Positions 31,576 to 44,600 of a stretch of DNA of 64,000 nt are shown one piece after another. Below the pieces are notes generated by a model. The model was not told the origin of the DNA, did no database searches, and saw nothing but the letters and a program-made list of their open reading frames with translations. Each line of letters begins with the position of its first letter. The stretch's first letter is position 1. The position numbers and the translations under genes are program-made. The stretch is from Dromiciops gliroides (Eukaryota; Chordata; Mammalia; Microbiotheria; Microbiotheriidae), in contig NC_057861.1 in assembly GCF_019393635.1 (NCBI RefSeq), positions 737,378,232-737,442,231 of the forward strand, given 5' to 3'.

Positions 31576-32210
31576 ATTTATTTTGATAGACTATGTTTAT
31601 TTGTTACAAGGTAGGTTGGTTTGTTTTTTCCTCTGGGATTTTAAATAGGGAGAGAGCTGAGGAAAGACTGGGATTATCAAAAGGGATGCAAAAAGAAAAA
31701 CGGGGCCAATGAACCATTAAAAAAAAAAACTACACAGAATACAACAGAAGGACTCTCAGAAAGAAACCAAGATAAGTGGGGTAGTACTGAAAGTAAAAAA
31801 CCAAACCAAGTAATATGAAATAGCAAGTCACAATTTCATGTACAATCCAATTTTGTGTTCTCCTGTGTATTTGGAAATTTGAGGGTTTTTAAAAAATAAA
31901 ATTCATTGATATTTATATAATTTGTGTATATATTTATATAATTACACTGAAGTTATAATATAAGCAAAAAAACCCTATTAAAAATGCCTGTTAATTTACT
32001 GATTTTTGACACCAAAACAGCCTTAGGTAGGGAGAGGGGATTTAGGGGTGATGGTAATGTGGACTATATTCTTCCATTATAAATTTTACTTACCTTTCAA
32101 ATAATTTCTTAAATTCAAATACTTTGTCCTTCAATTCTCACTGAAAGATGTGAAGGACTGAATGCATATTAACAAGAAAACAGCAGAATTTACATATCCT
32201 ATTTTGGTAT
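31576..32210. other. AT-rich unique sequence
   Basis: No gene or clear repeat; ATATTTATATAATT-type low complexity near 31905-31945. Confidence 0.3.
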
Positions 32211-32214
32211 ATAG

Positions 32215-32500
32215 TTCAAAGAAGATGGGGTTTAGAATCAGAAGACATGCTTCCTCCCCTACCTAGGTGACCTTGACCAAATTGCTTCAGCTTTCTGGGC
32301 CCAAGTTTCCTTATGAGTAAAATGAAGGGCGTTGGCCTGAGATGGTCTGTAAGGCTCCTCCCACTTCTAAAACAATATCCTATGGCTCCATTTCCATGAT
32401 TGTACAGTGTGAGCTCCCTGAGGGCAGGGATGACTTTTTGATGTTTGGATCCCCAGCACTTACACAAGATAGATACTTACTAAATGCTTGCTGGAGAGGC
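32215..32500 (+). repeat. MIR-class SINE followed by L2 3' end
   Basis: 32215-32395: TAGGTGACCTTGACCAAATT, then CCTATGGCTCC. 32400-32500: GTGAGCTCCCTGAGGGCAGG, then CTAAATGCTTGCTGG. Confidence 0.7.
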
Positions 32501-32611
32501 TGGATTATAAAATCCATTTGTATTAGACTTCTATAACCAAAAAAAAACAAAACAAAACAGAGAACTGGAAGAATACGTAAGAAATGTTTAGCTTATCTTT
32601 TTCTTTTATAG

Positions 32612-32687
32612 TTAAAGAACCAGCAATCTAGAGTTGTCCATGATCAGTTACTGGCCAAGGCGGAGCTAAACATTTTTAATCAGTCAG
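32612..32687 (+). other. Exon-like 76-nt segment with consensus splice sites
   Basis: A T-rich tract ending TTCTTTTATAG precedes 32612 and CAG|GTAGGT follows 32687. Exactly one frame is open through it (25 codons plus one base, beginning LKNQQSRVVHDQ); the other two have stops. I do not recognise the peptide. The segment overlaps a perfect 12-bp inverted repeat (32582-32593 and 32664-32675). It could be an exon of an unknown transcript, a gene relic or chance. Confidence 0.2.
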
Positions 32688-32689
32688 GT

Positions 32690-33135
32690 AGGTTTCTCTT
32701 TGGATGCATGTATGTTCCACTTTTTCTTCCCAAAACAGGTGAAAATATTCAGCCTTTTCAAATGATAACCTAATGACAGGGAATAAAAGAAAACCATATC
32801 AAACACTACCTTATGCTATTGATGCAGTTCCAACCCTTACAAGTCCTGGGAATCCTTCTTCCAACTTCCACTTGCATGGACAAGTTGGGTCTCTAGAGGA
32901 AGGGCTTCTATGGGTAGGTACCCCTGAGAGACGGGGACATTTTCTCAAATGCTATTGGTTCAAGCCCCCATTCTGGTGTGTTCTCCTCAGTATTGACTGC
33001 TACTCCTAGCATGTTCCTTACATGATCAATAGCCTCTAGTGGTGACACCCCAGTGTCATTTCACCAATGAACATCAATCCTTGTGGGCACACTCTCCCCT
33101 CTATCACCCCCATCCCTAGGGAGAGCAGGTTCCAT
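32690..33135. other. Unique sequence, no gene
   Basis: No repeat or supported exon. Confidence 0.3.
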
Positions 33136-33137
33136 CA

Positions 33138-33402
33138 GAGAATCTTATCATTGTCAAGTCATTTCCATCATGTCCCACTCTCCGTGACCCCATTTGGGGT
33201 TTTCTTGGCAAAGATGCAGGAGTGATTTGCCATTTTCTTTTCCAACTCATATTACATATGAGGAAACTGAGGCAAGCAGGGTTAAATGACTTGCCCAGGG
33301 TCACGCAACTAGTGTCTGAGGTTGGATTTGAACTCAGGAAGATTAGTCTTCCTGATTCCAAGTGCAGTGCTCTACCCACTACATCACCTAAATCAGAGAA
33401 TT
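33138..33402 (-). repeat. Long marsupial SINE (WALLSI-like)
   Basis: ATTGTCAAGTCATTTCCATC tail side, CCCATTTGGGGTTTTCTTGG, ATGAGGAAACTGAGGCAAGC, then GGATTTGAACTCAGGAAG to the reversed head. Confidence 0.78.
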
Positions 33403-35090
33403 AGGCTACAAAGTATTTCTCTCCAAGTTCACTTCCAAATATGGTATAGACGATGAAGTCCCTGTCACTACTTCCCGGCAACCTCCTATTGACCATTTTG
33501 CTAGGTCAAGAAAGCGACACAGGACTTCACTCCTCAGCAGCCTCGTCGATCTGCAAAACTTGGCTGGGATTCTGATCCCCAGACCTCTGGTGGCTCACTC
33601 TCCTGACCTTCCCAAGGCTGAAAGGCAGCAGCCTAGTCTGATACACCTCTCTTAACACAACAAACATGAAAGACTGCTCATGGGCCACATGGTCGTGGGA
33701 GGGAGATCAACGCCCCAGGATTGTTTTCCTACCTGGAAGCTTCCAGTATTCCTTCCCTGGATGTTCAAAGGATGCTCCGGCAAGGAGAAGTTTTACAGTT
33801 ATCTTTAAGTACAGGAAATGGATGGTCTCAGAGTGGTCCTGCTCTCAAATGGGATGGAATATTGTGGGGTTGAAAGAACAGAAGAAATATACAAGAGTAT
33901 GTATCTGGCAATAAATAGGATTGAATTGCCCTAAGGTGATTGCGACATCAGAAAAATTTTAACCTTGCCTTTTTTTTCTGTGTGTTATTATGAAAGCTAC
34001 TTTTTATGTCATTTATTTCCAATGGCTATCCCTTCACAAAGATAGTAACCATGTTAACAGCACATATCCTCATTCAGCAACTGTAGTCCACCACCTTTCT
34101 ACTAAGAAGAGAGAGACTCATTTCTTCATTGGTACTCTATAACCTAACCTCAAAGAAGTCAGTTTGGTTGGAGAACTAAAAAATTCTTTTCTCCTCAGAG
34201 CATTAAATCAAGATGAGAATAAATCCATATTATTAAGGTGAGTACTCTCCAAAGATCACTCTTTGAAGTAGGAGACAATTTCATTGCCTTTTCAATGAAA
34301 ACTCCTCATTCCCTTTTCCCAGTCTTTCAGTACAAAGACTTAAGCAGCATTTTTTTTTTAAGTATTACAGTTTAAAACACAGGTGTATATATTTTATCTC
34401 AAGCACAAGTCTTTTCATTGCAAAGCAAGGAAATTTAACTCTGAGCAGTAAAATGATGTCCGGAAACATTTTTATCCTTCTTTCTTTCGAATAGACTTTT
34501 TTTCTTTTGTTTAATTTTAGCAAGTATATAATCTCGGTCTCATTCAAAGAGAGATCACAATACCAGGGGTGTCAAGTCAACAAATGATTTCCTGTCTTGG
34601 TTACTGAAATGTGATGTCTCCATATTTATCCCAGAAAGCTTTTTTATTAACAATGGGGGATTAAATTTCATAGTTAAGAAAATTAGGTCCTGAGTCATGG
34701 GAGAAACAAAAATCTTTTTTTTTTCCAACTTAAAGCCCTTTTAAAGAAATCTCCTACCTCTTTCCCTTCTCCCTTTTTTATTCATTCACTATCGTCCTGT
34801 TCCAAATCTCAAACTGGCTTCTTTTTTCTGAGGGCTGAAAACCATTAACACTTCGTATAACACCATCTTAAGACCTCAGTTCTAGTAGTGGAGGAGGTCG
34901 CGGCAGGACATTCTGACCAGACTGAAGTTTAGAATGTCAGAGCTGGAAGAGATCTGGGATCATCAATGAAGGCTGGTTAATTCTAGGTTAAAAACAAAAA
35001 CAAAACCTTCTTTCTGGATTTTGAAACCATTTAAGCCTCTGCATCAGTGTCACTTTCGTGAGAGTGAGTGAGGTTTGTTTTGTTTTTACA
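33403..35090. other. Unique sequence, no gene recognised
   Basis: AT-rich from 33960 onward with several homeodomain-like words. A short decayed MIR patch lies near 34930-34990. No supported exon. Confidence 0.3.
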
Positions 35091-35094
35091 TCCT

Positions 35095-35150
35095 CAAGCT
35101 TAGCAGGGCTTGGCATATGGTCGGTGCTTAATAAATGCTTATATTTTGAT
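35095..35150 (+). repeat. L2 LINE terminal fragment
   Basis: AGCAGGGCTTGGCATATGGT, then CGGTGCTTAATAAATGCTTA. Confidence 0.65.
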
Positions 35151-35334
35151 CCAAATTTCTTTTCCCAAAATAAATAACTGAGTTATCTTATATAAAGATG
35201 CCAATTAATTAACTAGGAAAGGGAAAATAAGGCATCAATAAATCTTCTAGGAGAAAAACTCAATCATCAAATTTATGGTTTTGTGCAACAAAGTTACACA
35301 CCCAAGTCCACTTTACAGCTACAGTGCAACTGGG

Positions 35335-35605
35335 AGCAGGAAATGGGGTAGAGTGGAAAGAGGAATGGGTCAGGAATAAGCAGAGAGGCCTGTATTCAAA
35401 TTCAGAACCTGGCATTTACTAGCTATGTGAACCTGGGCAAATCAAATCATTTAACTTTTCTCAGTATCAAGAACTTCATCCATAAAAGAAGGTCTAATAC
35501 TTGAGGTATTGACCTCCTAGGGTTGTTTTGAGGATCAAAAGACATAATGTGCATGTAGCTATTTGCAAATGTCACAGCATTATAAAAAGATCGGCTATTA
35601 TTATA
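35335..35605 (+). repeat. MIR-class SINE
   Basis: GCATTTACTAGCTATGTGAA, CCTGGGCAAATCAAATCA, TTGAGGATCAAAAGACATAA, then GCTATTATTAT. Confidence 0.7.
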
Positions 35606-35639
35606 CCAAATCCTAAGATTTTTCCAATTATCTTACGGA

Positions 35640-37840
35640 GACACAGAAAATTCTCAAATTTTTCATTTTAAAATCAAGACAAAAACCAGTATGCCATAAA
35701 ACATTTTATTTCAAAAGTGGGGAAAGGAAGGATCTATGCCACAACTCCAGAAAGGGTTGAGAACTACCACCCTAAACATTAACCTTAGTTCCAAACAGAA
35801 AACCAAGCCAGCATTTCTCGTAGTTAAAGATATCATAAGCCAGGATTCTTTCAGGAAAAGAAATAGCTTTGAATATTTATGCATTTGCAATATACTAAGA
35901 AAAACTACAGTCCCAAATTCTTATAAAAGACTTTCCTTTGAAAACTTCTATCATCCTTTAAAATATGATCCCCTCAGAGAACAGAGAGACACACTGAACC
36001 AACAAGGAAGCAAAAGAAAGGAGGAAAGGAAAGGCAAAATGGGTGGGAAGTCAAGAGCTAGACTTGAAGGTATTTCTAAATGACTCTTTGCTGGTATTCT
36101 AGTACCAAAGTGCAGAAACAAATATATTGCTTAATTCTTTCCTTACTTAAAAAACAATTCGCAAATTCCCATCCAAACGGGTATAATTTGCAAAGAATAT
36201 AAAATCCTTTAATGGGGTGTGTAGGTCCCTCTGAGGGTTTGTTTTTTTTAAATACACACCATGTGGTGCAATCTGTTACAGTCCAAAAGGCAAAAAAAAA
36301 AAAAAAAGAAAAAAAAAGAAAGAAAAATTTTAAATCCTCTTTAAAAAAGTCTCTGTTGGAACCAGAAATTAAAGTCACTTCTAAATTTCTTAAAGGTTTT
36401 TAAGGTATGTTATATCTAAGATTTGGGAAAATATCCATCTTACTGCCCATCACTGTTAAACTCTGGCTGTTTTGTTTGTTAAGTTATTCAATTTAGCAAA
36501 AATCCTTCTAAAAGATCATTTTAAATCCCAAATGAATGCAATTTAACTAAGCTGTTGAGTGATTTAATTTACAAAACTCAAAGGAAATTTATGTTCAAAT
36601 ATTTGTTTGTTAACTTATCAACCAGTTTAATTCTGAAATGTGCCTATTTGCTTGACATAATATTTTACCATCTTAACAAATGTTTAGAGGTTGTTGTTTT
36701 TTTTCCATTTGACTAAAGAGAAATAAGTTTCATATTGCTTTAATTCACCTTCTTATGTGCATATGCTAGGGAAGATTTGATGTAAAAAAAAAAAACCCTT
36801 ATCATGTTCCTTTCTACTACATCTAAATCTGTTTACAAATTCAAAGCTGCTAAAAAAAAAAAAAAACACCCTGCATTCTCCTGCTAAATCGACTGGATGG
36901 CTAGAAACCAAACTGTAATGTAACAGAAGAAAAATTACCAATTTATCTTCCTGACAGAACATTCTTGAGAAGGTATAAAACTGTGGTGGTCTCTATGCCA
37001 GTTTTTTTGTTTTTTTTTTAAGGCTTTCAGCTTTTAAGACTAAACCTAATTTGATATTTTTGTAGTTCTATAACAGTTCTAATATTTTGTGACATTTTGT
37101 ATTGTGACACTATAGATGAAATTGTCATCGGACTGACACCCTGTACTGTTTATTCCTTAATTACAACTGTTAACACTGCAGAGAAGCGTGCTAATCTGCC
37201 ATCACATAGTATGAAAACAACGTTATTGTTACAAACACCAACACCCACTCAACAGGATATTTCCAAGATGGCAGTTTATAGAAACTTATCAGCATAATGG
37301 ACATTTCATTATAAAGTTTTAAAAAAAAAACAACTCACACTATTGTATTATTTTAATATGAGCCAAGTTAAAATGAAAATGATCGAAAAATAATTTAAAG
37401 TAAACAGAAATTCTCATTAAGAGGAATTCCTTCTATGGCTATTGGTCCTTGTGCTTCTAGGATCTAAAAACCAGGGAGCCGAACTCACTCTTCCCACATA
37501 CAGCCTAAGCAGTGTTGGAATGAGTTTTAAAGCTATATTGTTTGGGAATTGTAAATGGATGCCTCACTGAGAACTGGAAGAGAGGGAAGAGACAGTTAAA
37601 AGATGAAAAGAAGGGGAAGAGTCCATTGCTCTCCTCAAGAAGGGAGGCAATGCTTAGAAAACCAAGTAAAAATCCTATCAGAATCCCTATTCTGACAGGT
37701 TCACTTGAAATACGTACAACTCCCTCCAATAAAATGGTCACCCTTTGGCCTTTCTGGCCAGTTCTCTGCACTGACAGATACTTTAGAGTTTAAATTGTGA
37801 GAACAAAAGTGAGATTTTAGGGAACATCTTTACTTTTCTA
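35640..37840. other. Repeat-poor AT-rich tract 3' of C3orf14
   Basis: 2.2 kb with no recognisable SINE or LINE, only short homopolymers. TTTATT words (AATAAA on -) occur at 35705-35710 and 37149-37154. It may include an extended C3orf14 3'UTR or conserved DNA; no coding frame is supported. Confidence 0.3.
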
Positions 37841-37844
37841 AAAC

Positions 37845-38095
37845 ACGTGAGACAAAGTGGTATGGAGAATGTAAAGAGTATTAGATTAGGAATGAGAAGA
37901 CCAGCCTTTCCACTGACCTGTTGGCCTGTGACTCTGGGCAAGTCACTTCAACTCTGGAGGGGTGATTTTTTCGGTTATGATAAATGGCATTCCTCCAGGC
38001 TGGGAGGTTCATGTCAGATAATCTATTCAGAATCTGAATTATATCCAAGTATTATGCAAATAGAAGGTGCTAAGCAAACCACTCTGTTGTTTCTC
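37845..38095 (+). repeat. MIR-class SINE
   Basis: ACAAAGTGGTATGGAGAATG head and GTGACTCTGGGCAAGTCACT core, then decayed tail. Confidence 0.6.
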
Positions 38096-38236
38096 TTTTT
38101 CATGGCCGGTGGAAAATAGTTAGGAATTGTCATAATCACAGCTTTTTGTTGAAAGCAGTTACGGGAACCAGACAGGTATGAAAAGGACTGAAAACTGTTT
38201 TAAAATGAAATAAGTCACATAAGACGCATTTAACCA

Positions 38237-38242
38237 TTTATT
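38237..38242 (-). terminator. C3orf14: Probable C3orf14 polyadenylation signal
   Basis: AATAAA on -, 306-311 nt past the stop codon. Another AATAAA at 38538-38543 is only a few bases after the stop and is an unlikely site. Confidence 0.5.
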
Positions 38243-38547
38243 TAGTTCACTTTCCCTTTCAAAATTTTCTTTTACACTCCAAAAAGTTTGATGAAATGAC
38301 AAACTGAAAGTAAAAACAATTCTCATCATTCATTAAAAAGGTTGTAAGGTATTTCAATCCTGGTTTGACAAAATTTCCAGTAAATTAAAATTTTTCCCTC
38401 TTGTCAGCTAGGTAACAGAATCCACATTAGGATGTTCCCTTAGATGAACAAATTCCTTTGAGTTTATACAATGTCCAGATACGTTTTGCTTTACTGAGCA
38501 GGTGTTCTGAAGTGGAGCCCCAAGGAGAAATTACATCTTTATTGTGG

Positions 38548-38682
38548 TTATCTCTCTGTAGCATCTTTGATGTCATTTCCTGCTGGATTTGGATATCTGA
38601 CACCGATGGGATACTGTGTTCTTCCTAAAAGAAACTGCTCCCACTTGGGGGCCTGTTCTTCTACTGATGCCCAGTAGAGAGT
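38548..38682 (-). CDS. C3orf14: C3orf14 coding exon 5 (last)
   Basis: Acceptor TTTTTTCAG on - just before 38682. It encodes 44 residues ([10 protein letters not shown] to DATER) and TAA at 38550-38548. It contains the most conserved block, WEQFLLGR. Confidence 0.92.
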   Translation of the reverse strand, partial: TLYWASVEEQAPKWEQFLLGRTQYPIGVRYPNPAGNDIKDATER

Positions 38683-41600
38683 CTGAAAAAACAAAACCCA
38701 AAAAGGAAAAAAGCAAAACAAGCAATAGAACTTGGCTTTTCAAAACAGTCTAAATGTTTATTCCCTTAAATACAGACACACACTCATACATGCATATATA
38801 TGTGGAATGCAATCTCCCTACAGAACATTTTATGTTAATTTTAGAAAAAAGCTGGCTACTTACTCCTCAATTTTCAAATTTCTCAGCAAAACCACAGAGG
38901 CTGGCAGAATTTCAGGTTTTTGATTAAGTTTTGTGGTGTTTTGAGGCGCCCTCTTGTGGCTAACAACATGATGTGTTATGTGGGGCTGTGGTACATTTCT
39001 TTGCTTAGGCTTTTCAAACCAGTCAATAAGCATTTGTAAAGCGCCTATGTGCCAGGCACTGTGCTAAGCACTGGGGGTTCTAAAAGAGGCAAAAAATGGC
39101 CCCCATCCTCAAGGAACCCACAATAAAAAATCAAGCACAAAATGCTTTTCTGAATTACAAAATAGAAACAATTGCTCTGAAATTCATTTTTTAGGCTATG
39201 ATATAATATAGGCAACAAGCCGCATTTGTTATGCTGTAGATTAGAATTCAGGTGAGTTTTGTGGGGAAAGCATATTATCCATTTATTATCTTCTAGAAAA
39301 AATACTCTTCATTTTATGAGTAGCAATTCTTGTTCCTGTGACTTGAATAATATAACAATTTTGATGTCAAAGCAAGACTTTCCACACAAACGATACCAAC
39401 CCCAATAAGCCACGTGCCCTTTGCACAGGACATGGGACAATAAGACTTTATTGGCAATAGCTCAGCATCCTCTGCCTCACTGTCTACAGTAGTTCATAGA
39501 GCACTGGCAGCTCCTGCAAGCTTTGTTGGGATTTTCAAGTTACTGCTCTAAGTGGCTAAAGAGAGCATTTCTGGGGCATTTTGTTAAGAGTGACATTAAT
39601 GTCATACTAGCTTTGGAAAATAACTCGAGCAGAAATGACTTTGGGGACACACATTTATGCCCTGAGGAAAATTTTAAATATAAGGTTTCATCCAAGTAAA
39701 ATAACGTAGGTCTACACCAAGGCCATGGAAGGATGTATATGGTCTGAGTAACAGTCTGATATGTTCATCCTGCTGTTCAAGGCCAACTAAGAAAAAATGA
39801 CAACTGTGTTCCATGCTTGGGGGCTTCTCAGCTACTCATAGCTAGATTAACCCTTATTGTGTATGTGAACCCTGTACAAGTAAGGGTTAGGTACATAGTG
39901 AGACAAAGAAACAGACATGGCCTCAGCCCATCTATATCATTTAACTCAAAGAGCTGTACGCCTGATGGGGCCAAGTTTTCTTCTCTCTCCAGGTGCTAGC
40001 TTTCCTCGATGTCTTAGATGGCAGACAGCTGAAGGACAATTTAAGAGCCCCCAAATATTAGAGCCTGTTTTAACAGACAGCAAAAGAGTATTAAGACAAA
40101 GACCATCTTTCCAAGGGAAAAATAACCTCAATCTCTCCCAAACCCTGCAATCAATTCCTTTTCATCATGAACATTTTCGTATATCAAATAATGTATGTTT
40201 CTGCCAAACTTTCCCCCAATCTGTTCCTGAGCTTCACAGAATATAACACTTAGAAGCCATACTCCATAACAAACATATATTCAGGCCACTTATTAAACTT
40301 TCTGTGAAGAGACTGTGAAGAGCTATTTTTAAATCCAGCACAGAGGACACAGATTTCAAGTGCAATGCTCATTACGCGTTCTACACCATCACCTGAAGAT
40401 CCCATCTCCTATTTTTGTTGAATAAAAGTCCTTCTCTAAATCAGATTTCATAAAAAGTCAACAGAAATTTGATAACTCGATCCTTCACTGGATTAAAATG
40501 TGAAATGTCCTTTAAAGGGATAAATCTTGAGAGTATCTACATCAATATTTGGCTACACAATGAACGACAGCCTCAATGCAGGTGTCTAAAGACGTCCTAA
40601 GATTCTTACCTGAAGACCAACCATCTCGGAATGTGACCGTAAATGCACCTTCTTGTCAAGTTTCTCTTCTAGTGTTCTTATATCCTGTAACAGAAATCAC
40701 TATTTTTAAGGAGACTATGGGCACACAGACATGCAAACGTTTCCTGGATGTACATTATTACTTACCAAGGCAAATTCTACTTGCACTTTGTCAACAATAT
40801 GAGGGAGAAATCAGTACAAAATCTGAATCCTCAACTCAATCAGGCAAATAGGCACAACCCTGGCTACAAAACCACACATTTCTGTCTAGAGGCTACTTCC
40901 AACTGACCCATTTAGATTCTAACAGCCAATACTTGCTAGGAGTTTTCCTATCAAGTGGCACTGATTTCTGACTCCTTTAAAGCAGAGGGAAGTTCAGAAA
41001 ATATGCAGAGCTTCAGACCAATTCTCAATCACCTGAGGGCTGCCTGAGTGGTTGCCCACTACTGTCCTGATACCTTCTGTGACCCAGATGATGCTATCGG
41101 AATATCATTGGTGAAATGTACAGAATTCCATGTTCTTATTCCTGCCCACACTGCAGAGGCCAATGGGTCTGTCAGCCCAAGCCTCCAAAACACCATGGAC
41201 AGAGGGGAGGCGGTCTGCAGCAGCAGAAAGAATGCAAATATCAACAAAAGTCTTCATATCTGAAGGGTTAAAGTATAAGGCACTTGAGGAAATTATTTAT
41301 GGATCAAAACTGAAAATGCAAAGAGACTGTTGTCCTTTAGAAATACAATCCTTCATGCCAGACTCTTCTCAAAATGATTTTCAGATTCAGGGAGCTGCTA
41401 GATTTTATAATATCCATGGGCCTTGGTAGCCTAAAAATTTCAGGAAGCAGTGTGTGTGCTTCATTTTAAAGAAGATTAAGTAACTTTCACTCAACTTTAA
41501 CTTCTGTAGGTATAGGTTTGTGTTTTGTTTTTTGTTTTTAAATTTAATAGAGTCTAAAACAACTGTGATAGCTGAACTTTATTTACAGTTTGGCAAGGTG

Positions 41601-44600
41601 ATAATACTCAGAACTAACACCAAATCTGGAGCCGAAACAAAAGCTGTTTACTAAACACCTGAACTCTGCTGAATTTTACCTTTTGCTGCCTACTTCAAAG
41701 ACCGGCAACTTGGGCTCCATTGACCTACTACTACAAGAGGCACATTTGTGGATGCTAAAATAAACAAAACAAAAACTAAATCTGTGTCGACTCTCTGTGA
41801 TTTTGGAGTTGCTAGAAAAAGGGAAAGTTCTCTGCTCTATGAACAAACAGTGGAGAAATCGAAGTACAGGGCTGTTGGACAGACGGCGAGGGATGGGAAG
41901 GGGCGTGGGAGTGGGGTGTGAAGAAGCCAATGCTGAACGGGAGAAAAGGGAGAGCAGATGGCAGCGGCGGCGGGAGCAGGGAATGGGTGTGAAGAGGAAA
42001 AGGGAAAAACAGGAAATTCCCTATAGGGGCTTCCCAAAGTTGTACAACCACTGCTGCACCTGCTGTCTAGAGGAAGGAGATTTAAAGAAGAAATAGGCAA
42101 TTGAGGAATAGAAAGCCTATTAAACAGCTTGCCTGTCCTGTATCTGAAACTGAAAGCTGAAAACGATGGCTGAAAGCTACTGATACTGCGAAGTCAAAAT
42201 AACAACAGAAACAGAAACCTGACTGGGGCACGCTGAGTTTTCATAAGACCTTAGTAAAAAATAGTTTGTGGTTCCAATAAAGCAAAGACTTAATTAGATT
42301 CAGAAATAAAAATATATAACTCCAAGAAATCATAAAGTGAGTGACAATTATTCCAGAAATAGTTGTTTTAAACTACTTAGTAATGCCCAAAGGGCTACAG
42401 AACTGTGCATACCCTTTGATCCAGCAATGCCACTGCTAGGTTTATATCCCAAAGACATCCCCAAAAAGAGAAAAAGACCTATTTGTACAAAAATATTTAT
42501 AGCAGCTCTTTTTGTGGTGACTAAGAACAGGAAATCAAAGGATTGCCCATCAATGGGGGAATGGCTAAACAAGCTGTGGTATTTGATGGTGATGGAATAT
42601 TATTGTGCTATAAGAAATAACACACAGGATGATTTCAGAAAGGCCTGGAAAGACTTGTATGAACTGATGTCTAGTGAAAAGAGCAGAACCAAAAGAACAC
42701 TGTCCACAGAGACAGCAATATTGTTTGATGAAGAACTGTGAATGACTTAACTATTCTCAGAAATACAATGATTCAAGACCAAAGGACTATCGATGAAACA
42801 TACTATCCACCTCCAAAGAAAGAATTGATATTGATTGAACACAGACTGAAGCAGGAGATTTTTCACTTTCTTTCATTTTTTTCTTTTATTCAAGTTTTCT
42901 TATACAAAATGACTAATATGGTAATGCTTTACATAATTGTACATGTATAACCCATATCTGATTACTTACTGCCTCAGGGAGGGGTGAGGGGAGAGAGGGA
43001 AGGAGAGATTGGAACTCAAAGCTATAAATAAACACATTTATTACTTTAAAAAAACTACTTATTAAAATGGCAGGTTTAATTTAACTCAACCCAACTCAGT
43101 GAACATTGATTACATGTCTCCTCTAGCCAATCTCTAATCTGGGTGGAAGGTAAGCCATGTCCACAAAGGACTCTGGTACAAGTGAGAACAAGACAGAGTC
43201 GCCTGAGAGCTGAGGGGAGGAGGATGACTTCCGGTCGGGTATATGCTGGCAGGCCTCACGGAGACCCTCTCGTTTCGGTTTGTGGGCTGGCCCAGTGTAG
43301 GAGCTAAGTGCGTCCCTGGTGACTGATCAGAGGATGTGACCCATGAGCCGAGTCCTGAAGGAGGAAGGGTATCAAACAGTAGCTTTCAGAGGGAGAGGAT
43401 GGTCCGTCTGTACAAAGGCCCAAGGCAGACAGCTAAGAAGAACAGGATGAGACAAGGTATCACGCATGAGAGTTCAGCAAGGGCACAAGGGCAGCATCGA
43501 GTAAGACGGGACAGCCAAGTTTGGAAAAGCTTCGGGCTGGAAGCCTAAGAAGTTTACACAGCACAAGAGAACAGAGGATTAGCTCTGGATGACCTTAGCA
43601 GCAATGGGAAGGACAGATTGGAGAGGGGAGAAAAAGGAGGCAGGAAGACTAGTGGGAAAGCTAATAAAGCTATCCCAGTGGTCTGCATGTGAAGGAGAGG
43701 CATTAACGCCATGGAGATCACACTGACTAAAAGAAACATTTAGAGCAGCACTTTTCATGAAAGCAAAGAAGCAGAAAGGAGGAAAATGCTCATTGTTGGG
43801 GGAATGGCTAATACACTGTGGTAGAGAAATGTAATGGGACATTACTACACTATGACAAACAGCAAACATGATGAATGTAATATAACAGAAACATGGAAAG
43901 ACTTCCATGAACTGATGCACCATGAAGCAGAACTGAGAGAAATGCTGGTTGGCATAAAAATAAAAGATGTCAATAAAGATAGAGACATGTAACACATCAA
44001 ACAGTCTGGCTGAGAGGTACTAAAGGCCCAAACTAGGTCTGCAATGGGAGCAGAAAGGAAGCAAAGACAGGAAACCCTGGAGGAGGCAGTACATCGAAAC
44101 GAGTGGGAGGTAAAGAACGAGAAAGTCAAAATCTCCAGGATGCCGGACCCAGCTACAAGAGCCATGGCTATCCCTGGGTGTGGCGGGCCCTCCTTGCCCC
44201 TGCCCACCTGCTGGCCCTTCACCACTGTGGAGATGCTGGCCGAGGCTCCTCACTGAAGACTTGGGAAAGAACATTTTCAACATTAGAAAGAGATAAGGTT
44301 TTGTCGGTCAAAAGGACACGAAAACTGTACTTTTCCATCAGCCTGCTAACCCCTACACCCAGAGGGGACCCCCACCATCCTCACCAGCACCGTGCCATCA
44401 GCCTTGCCCTAATGCCCAAATCACCACTGGGTCTCGTCATCTGGTCTGCTGTTAAACCCTTAAGCTCACCTTCCACCGGGACCTCATCCACCATCATCCT
44501 TTCACCTACTCTCCTGAGCCCATCCCACTTTTCCCTCAGTATTCTCCAGATTCAACACCGTGCTTTGCACATACTAAGGGTTTCAACAAATGCCTTTTTG

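Noticed and set aside
38538..38543. AATAAA on - just after the C3orf14 stop
   Set aside because: Only 4 nt past the stop; cleavage there would leave almost no 3'UTR. 38237-38242 is more plausible.
39917..40246. 109-codon open frame on + in C3orf14 intron 4
   Set aside because: Antisense to the gene, no domain, no splice sites and ordinary intronic composition.
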